DNA of 7,836 nt from Pseudomonadota bacterium. GTDB taxonomy: Bacteria > Pseudomonadota > Gammaproteobacteria > Acidiferrobacterales > Sulfurifustaceae. Location: assembly GCA_020354085.1 (NCBI GenBank), contig CP070641.1:365091-372926 (forward strand), given 5' to 3'. Positions 6,031-7,836 of this stretch are shown here, in pieces. Below the pieces are notes generated by a model. The model searched no databases, was not told the DNA's origin, and worked only from the letters and a program-made list of their open reading frames with translations. The translations under genes were made by a program, and so were the position numbers. How positions within the stretch are numbered: the stretch's first letter is position 1; each line of letters opens with the position of its first letter.

Positions 6031-6945
6031 CTAGAAGTACTGCTCACCGCTGGCGAGCAGCTGGCGCGCCCGCTCCTGTGCCATCACGTTGCTCAACGTG
6101 AAACCGGAAACCCGCGGATTGGCCGCCAGCACTTCGCGCAGCAGGCGATCGTGCAGCTCGCGGTCGAATTGTGCCCGCGCATAGCGCTCGGCGTACAGCA
6201 CTTTCGCCATCAGGTTATGATTGTTCGACAACATCAGTGCTTGCTCGAAATGCTTGCGCGCCTTCTCGGGCTGTCCACCCGCCACGGCGGGAAGCAGCGA
6301 CTCAAGCACGCCGAGGTAGAGCTGCGCACCCCCCTTGTCATAGCCGGGGTCGAGCGCTGCGACGCGCTCGATGGCAAGTTTGACCTTGGGTAGTTCCGCG
6401 ATCGCCTTCCAGTCGCCGCTGCGCACCTGAATCCAGCCGGCCCAGGCGCTCGCGTACCCGTACAAGAGCGGCAGGTCATCGCGGCCGAACTGCGGCAGCA
6501 GCTGCGCTAACGCATCAAAGCTGGCGCCACGCAACTTGCACGTCTGCTCGCCGTACGCGCACAGGGCCCGCTCGGCGTAGCCGCGCGCACGCGCCGTCAG
6601 TCGCTGAGCCCGATCCGGTGCGTCCGCGAAGGCGCCCGAGTACGCGGTGTAGAGCCTAGCGCCGGCCAGCAAGCGACCGACATCCTCCGGATCGTCATTG
6701 ATAAGCCCGTCAATGAGCAACAAATACGCGGGTGCGCCCTGCGCGACGGTCTTCGGATCGTCTTGGTCGAGGACCGCCTCCGTCAGGCGCGCCATCAGCG
6801 TCTCGGTCGGGCTGGCGCAGCTTCCGACCAGGAGTGATCCGGCGAGGACCAGACCCGCCACACATCGGGAGCCGCAATCGCGAGGCCGGCGTGAAGAACG
6901 TGCGGTCCTGGCTGGCGTGCAGTCGCGGAAGTCGAAGTCAGCCAT
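6031..6945 (-). CDS. tatT: TatT-family TPR lipoprotein, TRAP transporter T component
   Basis: This 304-residue protein (from the ATG at 6945) matches the TatT component of TPR-associated TRAP (TPAT) transporters, first described for Tp0956 of Treponema pallidum, where it forms a trimer that binds the solute receptor. A basic stretch (about 11-27) and hydrophobic core (28-42) lead to a lipobox, LLVGSC, with the lipidated cysteine at C43, so the protein should be membrane-anchored in the periplasm. The mature part is helical with TPR-like repeats. Its most characteristic segment is around 196-265: QLYLGVLESLLPAVAGG, KARKHFEQALMLSNNHNLMA, KVLYAERYARAQFDRELHDR. It is 13 bases upstream of dctP, as expected. 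The N-terminal region before the lipobox is long for a lipoprotein signal and no ribosome site is seen. Alternatives are a TTG at 6990 (longer) and a GTG at 6861, which would leave too short a signal peptide. Confidence 0.9.
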   Translation of the reverse strand: MADFDFRDCTPARTARSSRRPRDCGSRCVAGLVLAGSLLVGSCASPTETLMARLTEAVLDQDDPKTVAQGAPAYLLLIDGLINDDPEDVGRLLAGARLYTAYSGAFADAPDRAQRLTARARGYAERALCAYGEQTCKLRGASFDALAQLLPQFGRDDLPLLYGYASAWAGWIQVRSGDWKAIAELPKVKLAIERVAALDPGYDKGGAQLYLGVLESLLPAVAGGQPEKARKHFEQALMLSNNHNLMAKVLYAERYARAQFDRELHDRLLREVLAANPRVSGFTLSNVMAQERARQLLASGEQYF

Positions 6946-6955
6946 CCCGAGCGCA

Positions 6956-6984
6956 ATCAAAACGGAATTGGCGCGTGTCGTCAA
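6956..6984 (-). promoter_or_regulatory. Candidate sigma-70 promoter for the tatT-dctPQM operon
   Basis: On the minus strand TTGACG (6984-6979) and TTTGAT (6961-6956) are separated by an ideal 17 bases. They match the -35 consensus at 5 of 6 positions and the -10 consensus at 4 of 6. Transcription would begin around 6949, leaving only about 4 bases before the ATG at 6945, so the message would be almost leaderless. This would fit the lack of a ribosome site there. No operator-like repeat is evident next to it. Confidence 0.35.
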
Positions 6985-7032
6985 TGACAACGCCGTGAAA
7001 CAAGGCGATGGCGCAATGCGCGCGGCGGCTGG

Positions 7033-7836
7033 CTAACTGGCGGCGTAGCGCGGGACGCCCGCGCGGGATGCAGCCTGTGCGGGAAACACCGCGCCGACGT
7101 CAGAAAGCACCTTGGCAATGTACTCCGGCGCCACCGGCCGGCTCAGCAGATTGCCCTGCACTTCGTGGCAACCTTGTTGACCGAGGAAATCGAGCTGATG
7201 CGGTTCCTCGACGCCCTCGGCGACCACGCCAAGCTCGAGGTTGTGCGCGAGCGCCGCTATAGCGGCGACAATCGCGGCGTCACGGCGATTGTTGCCGAGA
7301 TCGCGAATGAAAGTGCGATCGATCTTGAGAAAGTCAACGGGAAAGCGCTTGAGGTAGTTGAGCGAAGAGTATCCCGACCCGAAATCGTCGATGGCGAGCG
7401 ACACACCGACCGCTTTGAGCTCGCTTAACAAGCCAATGGCACGCTCGGTGTTCTCCACCAGCAGGCTCTCGGTGATCTCGAGCTCGAGATAACGCGGATG
7501 GAGCCCCGAGGAGCGCAGGGCGCGCAACACCGAGGACACGAAGGCATCACCGCGGAACTGGCGCGAAGAGACATTCACCGACACGCGCATCGGCGGCAGT
7601 CCAGCCTTCTGCCACGCCATGTTCTGCCGACAGGCTTCGTTTAATACCCATTCACCCACGGGTATGATGAGACCGCTGTCTTCGAGCAGCGACAGAAACT
7701 TGTCCGGCGCCAGCAGCTCGTGGCCGCCACGAGCCCAACGCAGCAGCGCCTCGACCCCGACCACCGTACCTTGGGCCAGCGATGCGCGCGGCTGGTAATG
7801 CAGAACGAACTCCTCGTTCTCAAGCGCGCGCTTGAG
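7033..7836 (-). CDS. EAL-domain c-di-GMP phosphodiesterase, N-terminus beyond window
   Basis: The last 267 residues of a longer protein are visible, with the frame open to the right edge. They form a nearly complete EAL domain (about 1-245 of the visible part), which hydrolyses cyclic di-GMP to pGpG, plus a tail of about 20 residues ending at 7033. The catalytic residues are present: E29 in the EALLR signature, N88 in SVNVSSRQF, E120 in LELEITES, D150-D151 in IDDFGSGYSSL, K171 in FLKIDRTFI, E207 in VVAEGVE and Q227. The domain should therefore be active. One departure is QGN (227-229), where most members have QGY. HYQPR at the start (13-17) is the usual opening of an EAL domain, so sensor or GGDEF domains probably precede it outside the window. 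The stop is 87 bases before tatT on the same strand, with no convincing terminator between, so read-through into the transporter operon is possible but not shown. Confidence 0.93.
   Translation of the reverse strand, partial: LKRALENEEFVLHYQPRASLAQGTVVGVEALLRWARGGHELLAPDKFLSLLEDSGLIIPVGEWVLNEACRQNMAWQKAGLPPMRVSVNVSSRQFRGDAFVSSVLRALRSSGLHPRYLELEITESLLVENTERAIGLLSELKAVGVSLAIDDFGSGYSSLNYLKRFPVDFLKIDRTFIRDLGNNRRDAAIVAAIAALAHNLELGVVAEGVEEPHQLDFLGQQGCHEVQGNLLSRPVAPEYIAKVLSDVGAVFPAQAASRAGVPRYAAS

Noticed and set aside
6946..7032. Terminator after the EAL gene
   Set aside because: Only a 4-base CGCC/GGCG stem with a 9-base loop and no T-run is found.

Overview
The window reads as chromosomal DNA of a GC-rich Gram-negative bacterium, most likely a gamma- or betaproteobacterium. 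The reasons are strong G/C preference at third codon positions, a tripartite TRAP transporter with a lipoprotein partner, Sec and lipoprotein signal peptides, a DUF2788 small membrane protein and an EAL-domain c-di-GMP phosphodiesterase. I see no rRNA, tRNA, CRISPR array, insertion sequence or phage gene. Seven of the eight coding regions belong to recognisable families. The eighth (1680-2003, minus) is an unrecognised small ORF.

Left part (1-2095): a long minus-strand reading frame runs off the left edge. It encodes a secreted protein resembling the PhoX/DUF839 family, with 517 codons visible from an ATG at 1552 and no stop before position 1. Upstream of it on the same strand is a small hypothetical ORF. 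The 92 bases between that ORF and the next gene form a divergent promoter region, which contains a short perfect inverted repeat (2059-2069).

Middle (2096-3211, plus strand): a fumarylacetoacetate-hydrolase (FAH) family enzyme is followed after 36 bases by a 66-70 residue DUF2788 membrane protein. This pair converges on the transporter operon, with only 17 bases between the stop codons.

Right part (3229-7836, minus strand): reading in the direction of transcription, the order is an EAL-domain protein (N-terminus outside the window), then TatT, DctP (TatP-like), DctQ and DctM. The last four form a compact operon with gaps of 13 and 6 bases and a 4-base ATGA overlap. TatT is a TPR-type lipoprotein, so this is a TPAT (TPR-protein-associated TRAP) transporter and not an ordinary TRAP system. 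The solute-binding protein has a tryptophan (W165) where classical DctP proteins carry the arginine that binds the substrate carboxylate. The same change is expected in the TatT-associated branch and suggests a hydrophobic or otherwise non-classical ligand.

How the genes may work together: TatT and DctP would handle a periplasmic solute, DctQ/DctM would import it using an ion gradient, and the adjacent FAH enzyme could act on a related beta-keto or hydroxy acid in the cytoplasm. The link between the FAH gene and the transporter rests on position only. The most interesting element is the TPAT operon with its unknown substrate. I did not find convincing evidence of a wholly new system.
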